Shown: piece by piece, positions 25,017 to 33,387 of the stretch
How positions within the stretch are numbered: position 1 is the stretch's first letter
Layout of the letters: each line of letters begins with the position of its first letter
Made by a program: the position numbers and the translations under genes
The notes under the pieces: generated by a model
Told to the model about the DNA's origin: nothing
Seen by the model: the letters and a program-made list of their open reading frames with translations, nothing else
The model's database searches: none
Source of the DNA: Variovorax sp. DXTD-1
Lineage (GTDB): Bacteria > Pseudomonadota > Gammaproteobacteria > Burkholderiales > Burkholderiaceae_C
Reading direction: 5' to 3'
DNA: 64,000 bases
Assembly: GCF_003984625.1 (NCBI RefSeq)
Contig: NZ_RWKH01000028.1
Coordinates: 1-64,000 of the forward strand

Positions 25017-28000
25017 TCAGTCGTGCGAGCCGTGCGAAGGGCGCGGCGCAGCAGGCAGCGGGTGCAGCCCGCCGCCGCCGGATCCACCGTGGGACGACGG
25101 TGCCGGTGCAGCCGGATGGGCCGCCGAAACGAAGTCTTCCCCGTGCGGCACGTCGCCATGCAGCTTGAGTGCGCGGTTGCCCGCAAGGCGGCGCATCAGC
25201 ACATAGAACACCGGCGTCAGGAACAGGCCGAAAGCCGTCACGCCGATCATCCCGGCGAACACCGCCACGCCCATGGCCTTGCGCATTTCAGAGCCCGCGC
25301 CGGTCGACAGCACGAGGGGCAACACGCCCATCACGAAGGCCAGCGAGGTCATGAGAATCGGGCGCAGGCGCAGGCGGCTGGCTTCGATCGCAGCCTGGAT
25401 GGGCGTGCGGCCGGCAAACTCGAGCTCCCGCGCAAACTCCACGATCAGGATCGCGTTCTTCGCACTCAGCCCCACCAGCACGATCAACCCGATCTGCGTG
25501 AAGACGTTGTTGTCACCCCCCGATAGCCAAACACCGGTCATTGCGGCCAGCAGGCCCATCGGCACGATCAGGATGATGGCGATCGGCAGCGTCAGGCTTT
25601 CGTACTGCGCAGCGAGCACCAGGAACACCAGCAGGATGGCAATCGGGAACACCAGCATTGCGGAGTTGCCGGCCAGAATTTCCTGGTAGGTCAGGTCGGT
25701 CCATTCGAAGCTGATGCCTTTGGGCAGCGTCTCCGCGGCAATGCGTTCGATCGCATCCTGCGCCTGGCCCGACGAGAAGCCGGGAGCCGGGCCACCGTTG
25801 ATGTCGGCCGAGAGATAACCGTTGTAGCGCATGGCACGTTCCGGACCGAAGGTGGGGTTCACCTTCATCAGGGCCGACAGCGGAATCATCTCGCCCGAAG
25901 TCGAGCGCACCTTCAGCATGCCGATGTCCTCGGCGCGCGCACGGTACGGCGCGTCGGCCTGCACCCGCACGCTGTACGTGCGGCCGAACTTGTTGAAGTC
26001 GTTCGCGTACAGGCTGCCGAGATAGATCTGCATGGTGTCGAAGATGTCCGTCACCGGCACGCCGAGCTGGCGCGCCTTGGTGCGGTCGATGTCCGCGTAC
26101 AGCTGCGGCACGTTGACCTGCCAGCTCGAGAACATGCCGGTGAGCTCCGGCGCCTGCGACGCCTTGGTCATGAAGGCCTTCACCGCCGCATCCATCTGGT
26201 CGTAGCCGAGCGAGCCGCGGTCTTCCAGCTGCAGCTTGAAGCCGCCCGTGGTGCCCAGGCCCGCCACCGGCGGCGGCGGGAACATCACGATGAACGCGTC
26301 CTGGATGCCGCCGAAGGCCTGGTTGAGCTGGCCCGCCACGGCGCCGCCGCTCTGGTCGGCGCGCTTGCGCTCATCGAAAGGCTTCAGCATGGCGAACACG
26401 ATGCCCGAGTTCGAGCTGTTGGTGAAGCCGTTGATCGACAGGCCCGGGAAAGCGAGCGTGCCCTCGACGTTCGGGTTCTTCTTCATGATCTCGCCCATGC
26501 GGCGGATCACTTCATCGGTGCGGTCGAGCGTGGCGCCGTCGGGCAGCTGGGCAAAGCCGATCAGGTATTGCTTGTCCTGCGTCGGCACGAAGCCGCTGGG
26601 CACCGCCTTGAAAAGGCCGAAAGTCACGCCCACCAGCGCGAGGTAGATCACCAGCATCAGCGTCTTGCGCGAGATCACGTTCTTGACGCCGCCGCTGTAG
26701 GCTTCCGAGCCGCGGCCGAAGAGCTTGTTGAAGCCGCGGAACAGCCAGCCGAAGGCCTTGTCCATGCCGCGCGTCAGCGCGTCCTTCGGTTGGGCGTGGC
26801 CGCGCAGCAGCAGTGCCGCGAGAGCCGGCGACAGCGTGAGCGAGTTGATCGCCGAGATCACCGTCGAGATCGCGATGGTCACCGCGAACTGCTTGTAGAA
26901 CTGGCCCGTGAGACCGCTGATGAAAGCCAGAGGGACGAACACGGCCACCAGCACCAGCGCAATCGCGATGATGGGCCCGGACACTTCGCGCATTGCGCGG
27001 TAGGTCGCTTCGCGAGGCGTCAGCCCCGCCTCGATGTTGCGCTCGACGTTCTCCACCACCACAATGGCGTCGTCCACCACGATACCGATGGCCAGCACCA
27101 GCCCGAACAGGCTCAGCGCATTGATCGAGAAACCGAGGACGTGCAGCACCGCGAAGGTACCGATCACCGACACCGGCACAGCCAGCAGTGGAATGATGGA
27201 AGCGCGCCAGGTCTGCAGGAACAGGATCACGACCAGCACCACCAGCAGGATGGCTTCGAGCAGCGTGTGAATCACCGATTTGATCGACGCACGCACGAAC
27301 TGCGTCGGGTCATAGGCAATGCGGTATTCCAGGCCTTCCGGCATGTTCTTGTTGAGCTCGTCCATCGTCTTGCGAACGTTGGAAGAGATGTCGAGCGCAT
27401 TGGAGCCGGGCGACTGGAACACGCCAACACCTACGGCCGAATCATTGTCCAGCAGCGAACGCAGCGAGTAGTCGGCCGCGCCGAGCTCGATGCGCGCGAT
27501 GTCGCGCAGGCGGGTCACGGCACCGTCTGCACCGCTCTTCACGATGATGTCGCCGAACTCTTCTTCGGTCGACAGGCGGCCCTGTGCATTGACAGACAGC
27601 TGCACGTCGATGCCCTGCAATCCGGGCGATGCGCCGATCACGCCGGCCGCAGCCTGGACGTTCTGGCCGCGAATGGCCGTGACCACGTCGCTGGCGGAGA
27701 GTCCGCGCTGCGCGACCTTCTGCGGATCGAGCCAGACGCGCATGGCGTACTCGCCACCACCCCAGATCTGCACCTGGCCCACGCCTTCGATGCGCGCCAG
27801 GCGGTCCTTGACGTTGAGCACTGCGTAGTTGCGCAGGTAGTCGATGTCGTAGCGGCCGTTGGGCGACACCAGGTGAACCACCATGGTGATGTCCGGCGCG
27901 CTCTTCACGGTCGTGAGTCCCAGGCGGCGCACTTCCTCGGGCAGGCGCGGCTCGGCTTGCGAGACGCGGTTCTGCACCAGCTGCTGTGCCTTGTCGGGAT

Positions 28001-28301
28001 CGGTGCCGAGGCGGAAGGTCACCGTCAGCGTCATCACGCCGTCGGTGGTGGCCTGGCTGCCCATGTAGAGCATGCCTTCCACGCCGTTGATCTGCTCTTC
28101 GAGCGGCGTGGCCACGGTTTCGGCAATCACCTTGGGGTTGGCGCCCGGGTACTGGGCACGCACCACGACCTGCGGCGGCGCGACTTCGGGGTATTCCGAA
28201 ATCGGCAACCCGCGCAGCGCGATCAGGCCGGCTATCAATATCAATAGCGACAGCACGCCGGCAAAGATCGGCCGGTCGATGAAGAATTTAGAGAGATTCA
28301 T
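25017..28301 (-). CDS. RND multidrug efflux permease (HAE1, MexF-like)
   Basis: The inner-membrane proton antiporter of the pump, 1094 residues with 12 membrane helices and two large periplasmic loops. The N-terminus MNLSKFFIDRPIFAGVLSLL and PISEYPEVAPPQV are typical of HAE1 pumps, and the proton-relay Asp pair is intact in GIVVDDAIVVVENVER. The closest type I recognise is MexF. An unusual extra C-terminal tail of about 50 residues after the last helix is rich in His, Gly, Pro and Ser (seven His). The family normally ends soon after that helix. It lies between the adaptor (40-base gap) and the channel gene. Confidence 0.94.
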   Translation of the reverse strand: MNLSKFFIDRPIFAGVLSLLILIAGLIALRGLPISEYPEVAPPQVVVRAQYPGANPKVIAETVATPLEEQINGVEGMLYMGSQATTDGVMTLTVTFRLGTDPDKAQQLVQNRVSQAEPRLPEEVRRLGLTTVKSAPDITMVVHLVSPNGRYDIDYLRNYAVLNVKDRLARIEGVGQVQIWGGGEYAMRVWLDPQKVAQRGLSASDVVTAIRGQNVQAAAGVIGASPGLQGIDVQLSVNAQGRLSTEEEFGDIIVKSGADGAVTRLRDIARIELGAADYSLRSLLDNDSAVGVGVFQSPGSNALDISSNVRKTMDELNKNMPEGLEYRIAYDPTQFVRASIKSVIHTLLEAILLVVLVVILFLQTWRASIIPLLAVPVSVIGTFAVLHVLGFSINALSLFGLVLAIGIVVDDAIVVVENVERNIEAGLTPREATYRAMREVSGPIIAIALVLVAVFVPLAFISGLTGQFYKQFAVTIAISTVISAINSLTLSPALAALLLRGHAQPKDALTRGMDKAFGWLFRGFNKLFGRGSEAYSGGVKNVISRKTLMLVIYLALVGVTFGLFKAVPSGFVPTQDKQYLIGFAQLPDGATLDRTDEVIRRMGEIMKKNPNVEGTLAFPGLSINGFTNSSNSGIVFAMLKPFDERKRADQSGGAVAGQLNQAFGGIQDAFIVMFPPPPVAGLGTTGGFKLQLEDRGSLGYDQMDAAVKAFMTKASQAPELTGMFSSWQVNVPQLYADIDRTKARQLGVPVTDIFDTMQIYLGSLYANDFNKFGRTYSVRVQADAPYRARAEDIGMLKVRSTSGEMIPLSALMKVNPTFGPERAMRYNGYLSADINGGPAPGFSSGQAQDAIERIAAETLPKGISFEWTDLTYQEILAGNSAMLVFPIAILLVFLVLAAQYESLTLPIAIILIVPMGLLAAMTGVWLSGGDNNVFTQIGLIVLVGLSAKNAILIVEFARELEFAGRTPIQAAIEASRLRLRPILMTSLAFVMGVLPLVLSTGAGSEMRKAMGVAVFAGMIGVTAFGLFLTPVFYVLMRRLAGNRALKLHGDVPHGEDFVSAAHPAAPAPSSHGGSGGGGLHPLPAAPRPSHGSHD

Positions 28302-28341
28302 GTTGTTTCTCCGGCGAGCGCAAATGCGCTCCCCTCCGAGT

Positions 28342-29592
28342 TCAGGACTTCGCAGCTTCCGCGACGCGTTCCGGTTGTTGTTGCTTGGTGTCGGCCTTGG
28401 CGTCCATCGTCACGTTCTGCGGCACCACCAGCGCGCCGGGGCGGATGTGCTGCAAGCCGTTGACCACGATGCGGTCACCGGCCTTCAGGCCCTTGCTCAC
28501 GACACGCAGTCCGTTGACCGATGCGCCGAGCGTGACTTCGCGGTACATGGCCTTGTTGTCTTCGCCCACGACCATCACGAACTTCTTGTTCTGGTCGGTG
28601 CCGATGGCGCGTTCGCTCACCAGCAACGCAGCGTCGTTGCGTGCCTGGCCCATGCGGATGCGGGCGAACTGGCCCGGAATGAGCGCGCCGTCCTTGTTGT
28701 CGAACGAGGCGCGCACACGCACGGTGCCGCTGCGGGCGTCGACCTGGTTGTCGATCAGCTGCAGCTTGCCGATGAAGGGAGTTCCGTCGAAGCCCGAGGT
28801 GCCCATCTGCACGGGAATGCTCTCGATCTGGCCGCGTGCACTGGCACCGCTCGGCAGGTCTTTCAATGCCCGCGTGATCACCTGCTCGTCGGCGTCGAAG
28901 CTCGCGTAGATCGGGCTCACCGAGACCAGCGTGGTCAGCACCGGCGCGCCGGGGCCCGCGGCCACCAGGTTGCCCTGGGTCACTTCGAGCTTGCCGATGC
29001 GGCCGGACACCGGCGCACGCACCTGCGTGTAACCCAGGTTGAGGCGCGCCGACTGCAGCGTCGCTTGCGCGGCACGCAGGTTGGCATCGGCCTCGCGGCT
29101 GGAGTTCACACGCTCGTCATATTCGCGCTGGGCAATGGCCTGCTGGTCCCACAGGCGCTTGGCGCGCTCTTGCTCGCTGCGGCTGAACGCCTGGCGGGCC
29201 TGGGCGGAGGCCACCTGGGCTTCGGCACGCTCCACTTCGGCGGCGTACGGTGCGGGGTCGATGGTGATCAGCAGGTCGCCCTGCTTCACCAGCGCGCCTT
29301 CGCGGAAGTGCACCGCCTGCACGGCGCCCGCCACGCGGGAGCGCACATCGACGCGCTGCACGGCTTCGAGCCGGCCCGAGAACTCGTCCCAGGCGTTGAC
29401 TTCGCTTTGGGCCACGGTGGCCACGGAGACCGGGGTGCCCTGTTGCGCCGCGGCGGGTGCCGTGGCCTCCGCCTTGAAGCTGTGCATGCCCAGCACGGCG
29501 GCGGCCACAGCCAGCAGTGCGGTGAGCCCGGTCACTGTGGGCCACAGGCCCTTGCGGGCGACGGAAGACAGTTTTTGCTTATTGTTCGACAT
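28342..29592 (-). CDS. RND efflux periplasmic adaptor (HlyD/MexE-like)
   Basis: A membrane-fusion protein of 416 residues linking the pump and channel. A basic N-terminus and one hydrophobic segment (TGLTALLAVAAAVLGMHSF) anchor or export it. The lipoyl, alpha-hairpin and beta-barrel domains follow: RVDVRSRVAGAVQAVHF and RAPVSGRIGKLEVTQGNLV are the two lipoyl halves, with the helical hairpin (RAEAQVASAQARQAFSRSE) between. It is first in the three-gene operon. Upstream, 151 bases away, is the HSL-fold gene on the same strand; that gap shows nothing beyond the start context. Confidence 0.93.
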   Translation of the reverse strand: MSNNKQKLSSVARKGLWPTVTGLTALLAVAAAVLGMHSFKAEATAPAAAQQGTPVSVATVAQSEVNAWDEFSGRLEAVQRVDVRSRVAGAVQAVHFREGALVKQGDLLITIDPAPYAAEVERAEAQVASAQARQAFSRSEQERAKRLWDQQAIAQREYDERVNSSREADANLRAAQATLQSARLNLGYTQVRAPVSGRIGKLEVTQGNLVAAGPGAPVLTTLVSVSPIYASFDADEQVITRALKDLPSGASARGQIESIPVQMGTSGFDGTPFIGKLQLIDNQVDARSGTVRVRASFDNKDGALIPGQFARIRMGQARNDAALLVSERAIGTDQNKKFVMVVGEDNKAMYREVTLGASVNGLRVVSKGLKAGDRIVVNGLQHIRPGALVVPQNVTMDAKADTKQQQPERVAEAAKS

Positions 29593-29743
29593 GATGGTTC
29601 GTCCTTCTCAATGACTTTTTGGGATGCAACAGGCCACCCCGGCGCTTTTGGCACCAGGAGGCGGAATTCGAAAATGACCGGGGTTACCGGTGGGCCGGGG
29701 AAAGGCGTCGCGACGTCTGGCCGGGCTGCCGCGACCGGCCCAC

Positions 29744-30625
29744 CTAGCTGGGCTTGGGTGCTACCGGGGGCGGCGTGGTGGTACTGAAAAATTCGCGGAA
29801 GTGCTGCTGCACGCTGGCTTCGCAGGCCTTGCAGCCCGAGGGCTCGGGGTCGTACAACGCCTTGGGCCAGTTCGCGGCACCAGGCAACACGGCACTCGTC
29901 ACGTCGATGCCGGCCGCGCGCAGGCGCCCGGCAAAGGTCAGCGCCTCGTCGCGCATGGCGTCGTCGGGGCCCACCAGCACCAGCGCGGGCGCCAGCGCAC
30001 CGAGCCGGAGCGATCCGCTCGGCACCGCGTAGGGATGGGTCGCGTTCGAGGGGCAGCTCAGGTACTTTTCCCAGCCCTTGGCCCAGCGGCATTCGGCCTC
30101 GTCGTTGGTGGCCTTGCGCAGCGACGCAGTGCCCGCGCACGGGTCGAGCATGGGCGACAGAAGAATCTGCCCCGCCAGCGGCGGATGCGCCCGGTCGCGG
30201 GCGATCAGTGCCACCCCGGCGGCCAGGTTGCCGCCGGCTTCTTCGCCGGCCAGGTACACCTGGGCACCCTTGCCGCCGAGCTTGACGCGCTGCTTGTAGA
30301 GCCACTCGAGCGCCGCATAGCCCACTTCGATGGGCTCGGGGAACGGCGATTCGGGTGCCAGCGGGTAGGCCACCGACACCACCACCGCACCGGCCCCTGC
30401 CAGCAGCCGGGCCACGTTGCGCCCGTTGTCCAGGTTGCCGCAAACGAAGGTGCCGCCGTGGAAATGCAGCACCAGCGGAACCGTTTCGCCGCGCGCGCGT
30501 TGCCCGTAGACCCGGGCATCGACCGGCGCGCGGCCGGGCAGCTCGATCGAAAGATCGGCTTCCACGCCTTGCGCCGCGGCAAGAGCAGCGGCTTCGGCAG
30601 AGCGGGACGACGGACGGGGTGACAT
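29744..30625 (-). CDS. HSL-type alpha/beta hydrolase-fold protein with degenerate triad
   Basis: A 293-residue protein with the hormone-sensitive-lipase alpha/beta fold. The oxyanion motif HFHGG (His56-Gly58) and acid residue in GPDDAMRDEA (about Asp222) are present. The nucleophile elbow, however, reads GEEAGG, with Glu129 where the family has Ser in GDSAGG, and LPGAANWP has Asn252 where the catalytic His is expected. I checked the codons: GGC GAA GAA GCC GGC GGC. An ordinary esterase role is therefore unlikely. The C-terminal part carries a CKAC pair (265-268). The gene sits between the efflux operon and its probable LysR regulator, on the pump strand. It could be a ligand-binding pseudoenzyme, but this is inference. 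Confidence 0.85.
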   Translation of the reverse strand: MSPRPSSRSAEAAALAAAQGVEADLSIELPGRAPVDARVYGQRARGETVPLVLHFHGGTFVCGNLDNGRNVARLLAGAGAVVVSVAYPLAPESPFPEPIEVGYAALEWLYKQRVKLGGKGAQVYLAGEEAGGNLAAGVALIARDRAHPPLAGQILLSPMLDPCAGTASLRKATNDEAECRWAKGWEKYLSCPSNATHPYAVPSGSLRLGALAPALVLVGPDDAMRDEALTFAGRLRAAGIDVTSAVLPGAANWPKALYDPEPSGCKACEASVQQHFREFFSTTTPPPVAPKPS

Positions 30626-30707
30626 GGAGGCAACCTCAGGAGGATTGGCGATAGTCGAAATATAAGGCGGCCAGTGTGGTGTTAAACAGGCAACCTGCCC
30701 CTACTCT

Positions 30708-30736
30708 GTTTCCAAACGGCGAACAATCCGGGAAAC
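30708..30736. promoter_or_regulatory. Inverted repeat in the efflux/LysR intergenic region
   Basis: GTTTCC (30708-30713) and GGAAAC (30731-30736) are inverted 6-base arms 17 bases apart in the 182-base divergent intergenic region. Such a site could be bound by the LysR regulator. The arms are short, so this is only a candidate. Confidence 0.2.
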
Positions 30737-30807
30737 GATGGGGATTGTCACCTTGTGTGAGAATCCGCTCCCCTCGGCAAGGGCCGGGTTCCCAGGAACA
30801 GTCATCA

Positions 30808-31722
30808 ATGGATCAAATCCAGGCAATGCGGATCTTTGTCCGCGTGGTGGAAGCAGGCACCTTCACCCGGGCCGCGGATTCGCTCGCCCTGCCAAAGGGG
30901 ACGGTCACCAAGCAGATCCAGGCGCTGGAATCGCGCCTGCGGGTGAAGCTGCTCAACCGCACCACGCGGCGGGTCACGGTAACGCCCGACGGCGCGGCCT
31001 ACTACGAACGCGCGGCACGCCTCCTGAACGACTTCGACGACATCGAAGCCAGCATGACCAATGCGCAGGCCAACCCCACGGGGCGGCTGCGCATCGACGT
31101 GGGCACCTCGGTGGCGCGGCTGGTCATCCTGCCCGCGCTGGCCACCTTCTGCGACCGCTATCCCGAAATCCAGGTCGACCTAGGCGTGAGCGACCGCACG
31201 GTCGACCTGATCACCGACAACGTCGACTGCGTGATCCGAGCCGGCGAACTGAGCGACCAGTCGCTGGTGGCGCGGCGCATCGGCACCCTGCACTTCGTGA
31301 CGGTGGCGTCGCCCGCCTACATCAAGCGCTACGGCATTCCTCAGCACCCCAACGACATCGAGAAGCGGCACCACGTGGTGAGCTACTTTTCGGGCAGCAC
31401 GCGGCGCATCTACCCGCACGAGTTCAAGAAGGACGACGAGACCATCGAGCTCAACGGGCCCTACCGCGTGTCGGTGAACGAGAGCAACGCCCACATGGCG
31501 GCGGTGCTCGGCGGCTTCGGCATTTCGCAGTGCATCACCTTCATGGCCGAGCCGCTCCTGGAGAGCGGCGAGCTGATCGAGGTGCTGTCCGATTGGCACC
31601 GCGACCCGCTGCCGATTCATGTGGTCTACCCGCCCAACCGCCACCTGAGCGCGAAGGTGCGGGCCTTCGTGGACTGGGCGGCCGAGCTGTTTGCGAAGAA
31701 CCCTCGGCTGCAGCGGCGCTGA
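30808..31722 (+). CDS. LysR family transcriptional regulator, probable efflux regulator
   Basis: A 304-residue LysR-type regulator. The winged helix-turn-helix (residues 1-60, MDQIQAMRIFVRVVEAGTF...ADSLALPKGTVTKQIQALE) is followed by a substrate-binding domain (about 90-300). It is divergent from the HSL-fold gene and efflux operon, the usual arrangement for a LysR regulator and its target; MexT with MexEF-OprN is the known parallel. ATG at 30808 has AGGA upstream and starts at the conserved HTH. A frame to 30676 adds no homology. Confidence 0.88.
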   Translation: MDQIQAMRIFVRVVEAGTFTRAADSLALPKGTVTKQIQALESRLRVKLLNRTTRRVTVTPDGAAYYERAARLLNDFDDIEASMTNAQANPTGRLRIDVGTSVARLVILPALATFCDRYPEIQVDLGVSDRTVDLITDNVDCVIRAGELSDQSLVARRIGTLHFVTVASPAYIKRYGIPQHPNDIEKRHHVVSYFSGSTRRIYPHEFKKDDETIELNGPYRVSVNESNAHMAAVLGGFGISQCITFMAEPLLESGELIEVLSDWHRDPLPIHVVYPPNRHLSAKVRAFVDWAAELFAKNPRLQRR

Positions 31723-31738
31723 GCCCTCCTTGGGGCTC
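31721..31738. terminator. Weak hairpin between convergent LysR and OsmC genes
   Basis: GAGCCC and GGGCTC form a 6-bp stem with a 6-base loop, overlapping the LysR stop codon. There is no T-run. It is placed where a terminator for the convergent genes would be expected. Confidence 0.25.
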
Positions 31739-31746
31739 GGCCCGCT

Positions 31747-32223
31747 TTACCCGGCCGGGCCGAACACCGGTTCGCAGCGCACCTCGGTCTTTACCGAATT
31801 GGCAATGAAGCATTCTTCATGCGCCCGGTGGTGCATGTGCTCGATCTGCTCGCGCGTGGGCAGGTTGGCGCCGGAGAACGTAACCTCCGGCCGAACCGTG
31901 ACCACCGTCATCGCGAGCTTGCCTTCGGCGTTCTTTTCCATGACGCCGCTTGCCGCGTCGAAGTAGCGGTCGACGTTGAACTTGCGCTTCACCGCCATGG
32001 TGAGAAACCACAGCATGTGGCAGCTCGAGAGCGAAGCGACGAAAGCTTCTTCCGGGTCAATCGCCGCCGCATCCGAAAACGGCAGCGGCACCACGTGCGG
32101 CGACGAAGAGCCCGGCACCTCCGCGCCGCCGTCGAAGCGCATCGAATGCCTTCTGCTGTAGGTGTTGCCGAGAAAGTCCTGGTCGCCTCGCTGCCAGAGG
32201 ATTTCTGCCGTGTACTGGGCCAT
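31747..32223 (-). CDS. OsmC family protein
   Basis: A 158-residue OsmC/Ohr-fold protein, a group of thiol peroxidases acting on organic hydroperoxides. Both redox cysteines are visible: SLSSCHMLWFL (about 68) and AHEECFIANSV (about 137). PEEAFVASLSSCH is typical of the YhfA/OsmC branch rather than Ohr. It is 52 bases downstream of lrgB on the same strand, and might be the last gene of that transcript, though the gap suggests its own promoter is possible. Confidence 0.87.
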   Translation of the reverse strand: MAQYTAEILWQRGDQDFLGNTYSRRHSMRFDGGAEVPGSSSPHVVPLPFSDAAAIDPEEAFVASLSSCHMLWFLTMAVKRKFNVDRYFDAASGVMEKNAEGKLAMTVVTVRPEVTFSGANLPTREQIEHMHHRAHEECFIANSVKTEVRCEPVFGPAG

Positions 32224-32275
32224 GCCGTGCGCTCCAACGTCTATGGGAGCGTCATTCTGCGTCAGAAAATCCGGG

Positions 32276-33007
32276 TCAGAAAACGCCGAGCAGCTTGACC
32301 AACAATGGCACCAGCAGCGCCGTGGCGATGCCGTTCAGCCCCAAGGCCAACGCGGAGAAAGCGCCCGCCGTTTCGTTCACCTGAATGGCCCGCGCGGTGC
32401 CGATGCCGTGCGCCGCCATGCCCACCGCAAAGCCGCGCACCGCGGGTTCCTTGATGCGCAGCAGGTTCAGCAGGCCCGTGGCCATGATGGCGCCGGAAAT
32501 ACCTGCAACGGCGGCGGCCACTGCGGCAAGCGAGGGCAACCCGCCGATCTTCTCGGCCACGCCCATCGCGATCGGCATGGTGGCCGACTTGGGTGCGAGC
32601 GACATCATCAGCTCATGCGAGCCGCCGAGCGCCCAGGCGATGCCGATGGCTGAGACGATGGCCGCCACCGAGCCCACCAGCAGCGCCACACCGATCGGCA
32701 GCCACAGCCGGCGCAGCCGTGCGAGCTGGCCGTAGAGCGGCACGGCCAGCGCCACGGTGGCCGGGCCGATGAGAAAGTGCACGAACTTGGCACCCTCGAA
32801 ATACGTGTCGTACGGCGTGCGCGTGACGAGCAGCACCGTGACGATGACGACAACCGACACCAGCACCGGATTGACCAGCGGCCTGCTGCCGCTGCGCTTG
32901 TGCAGCCACAGCGCGCCCAGGTAGGCCAGCAGCGTGAGCGACAGCCAGAGCAGCGGCGACTGCGCGAGAAAGACCCAGATCTCGGACAGCTTTGCCGGCG
33001 CGGTCAT
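32276..33007 (-). CDS. LrgB/CidB family membrane protein
   Basis: A polytopic inner-membrane protein of 243 residues with 7 or more hydrophobic segments. The LrgB signature KSATMPIAMGVAEKIGGLPS and the ending AAHGIGTARAIQ are complete. The family was named for control of murein hydrolase activity, and plant and bacterial members transport glycolate, glycerate or pyruvate. Its ATG overlaps the cidA stop (33004-33007). ATG at 33007 (MTAPAKLSE) is preferred over a longer frame to 33553 that runs through cidA. Confidence 0.88.
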   Translation of the reverse strand: MTAPAKLSEIWVFLAQSPLLWLSLTLLAYLGALWLHKRSGSRPLVNPVLVSVVVIVTVLLVTRTPYDTYFEGAKFVHFLIGPATVALAVPLYGQLARLRRLWLPIGVALLVGSVAAIVSAIGIAWALGGSHELMMSLAPKSATMPIAMGVAEKIGGLPSLAAVAAAVAGISGAIMATGLLNLLRIKEPAVRGFAVGMAAHGIGTARAIQVNETAGAFSALALGLNGIATALLVPLLVKLLGVF

Positions 33008-33387
33008 TCCGCCTCCTTGCCCGTGATGCGGATCATCCAGCGCAGCGTGAGCGCGGTCACCGTCATGGTGAAGGCCGCACCCAGGATGCCGGCCGCAAGG
33101 AACGGTAGCCACTCGCGCCCGACCCGTTCGAAGTGCAGCATGACGCCGGTCACCGCCGGTATGAACAACAGCATGAGATTGCGCAGCAAATGGCCGGAGG
33201 TCTCGCTCAACGCCTCGGGCACGGCGCCACGCACGAGCAGCGCGATGAACAGCAGCAGCATGCCGATCAGGGGACCGGGAATCGGCAGGGAGAGCCACTG
33301 CACGAGCAGTTCGCCGGCCAGTTGGCAAAGAAAGAGCGTGGTGATGGCGTAGAGCATGGTGGCGAGGTCTTGCTTGCGTCCGTTCAA
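33004..33387 (-). CDS. CidA/LrgA family membrane protein
   Basis: A 127-residue holin-like membrane protein of the CidA/LrgA family with four predicted helices. LPIPGPLIGMLLLFIALL is the family core. It pairs with the LrgB-type protein that follows it, coupled by ATGA. Its own ATG (33387-33385) overlaps the stop of cobD (TGA 33386-33384), so the pair is tied to the cobalamin operon. Whether it serves cell-wall lysis control or small-molecule transport here is unknown. Confidence 0.87.
   Translation of the reverse strand: MNGRKQDLATMLYAITTLFLCQLAGELLVQWLSLPIPGPLIGMLLLFIALLVRGAVPEALSETSGHLLRNLMLLFIPAVTGVMLHFERVGREWLPFLAAGILGAAFTMTVTALTLRWMIRITGKEAE

Noticed and set aside
26568..28247. Open frame of about 560 codons opposite the RND pump
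   Set aside because: Its product is His/Arg/Asp-rich, as expected from reading membrane-protein codons backwards.
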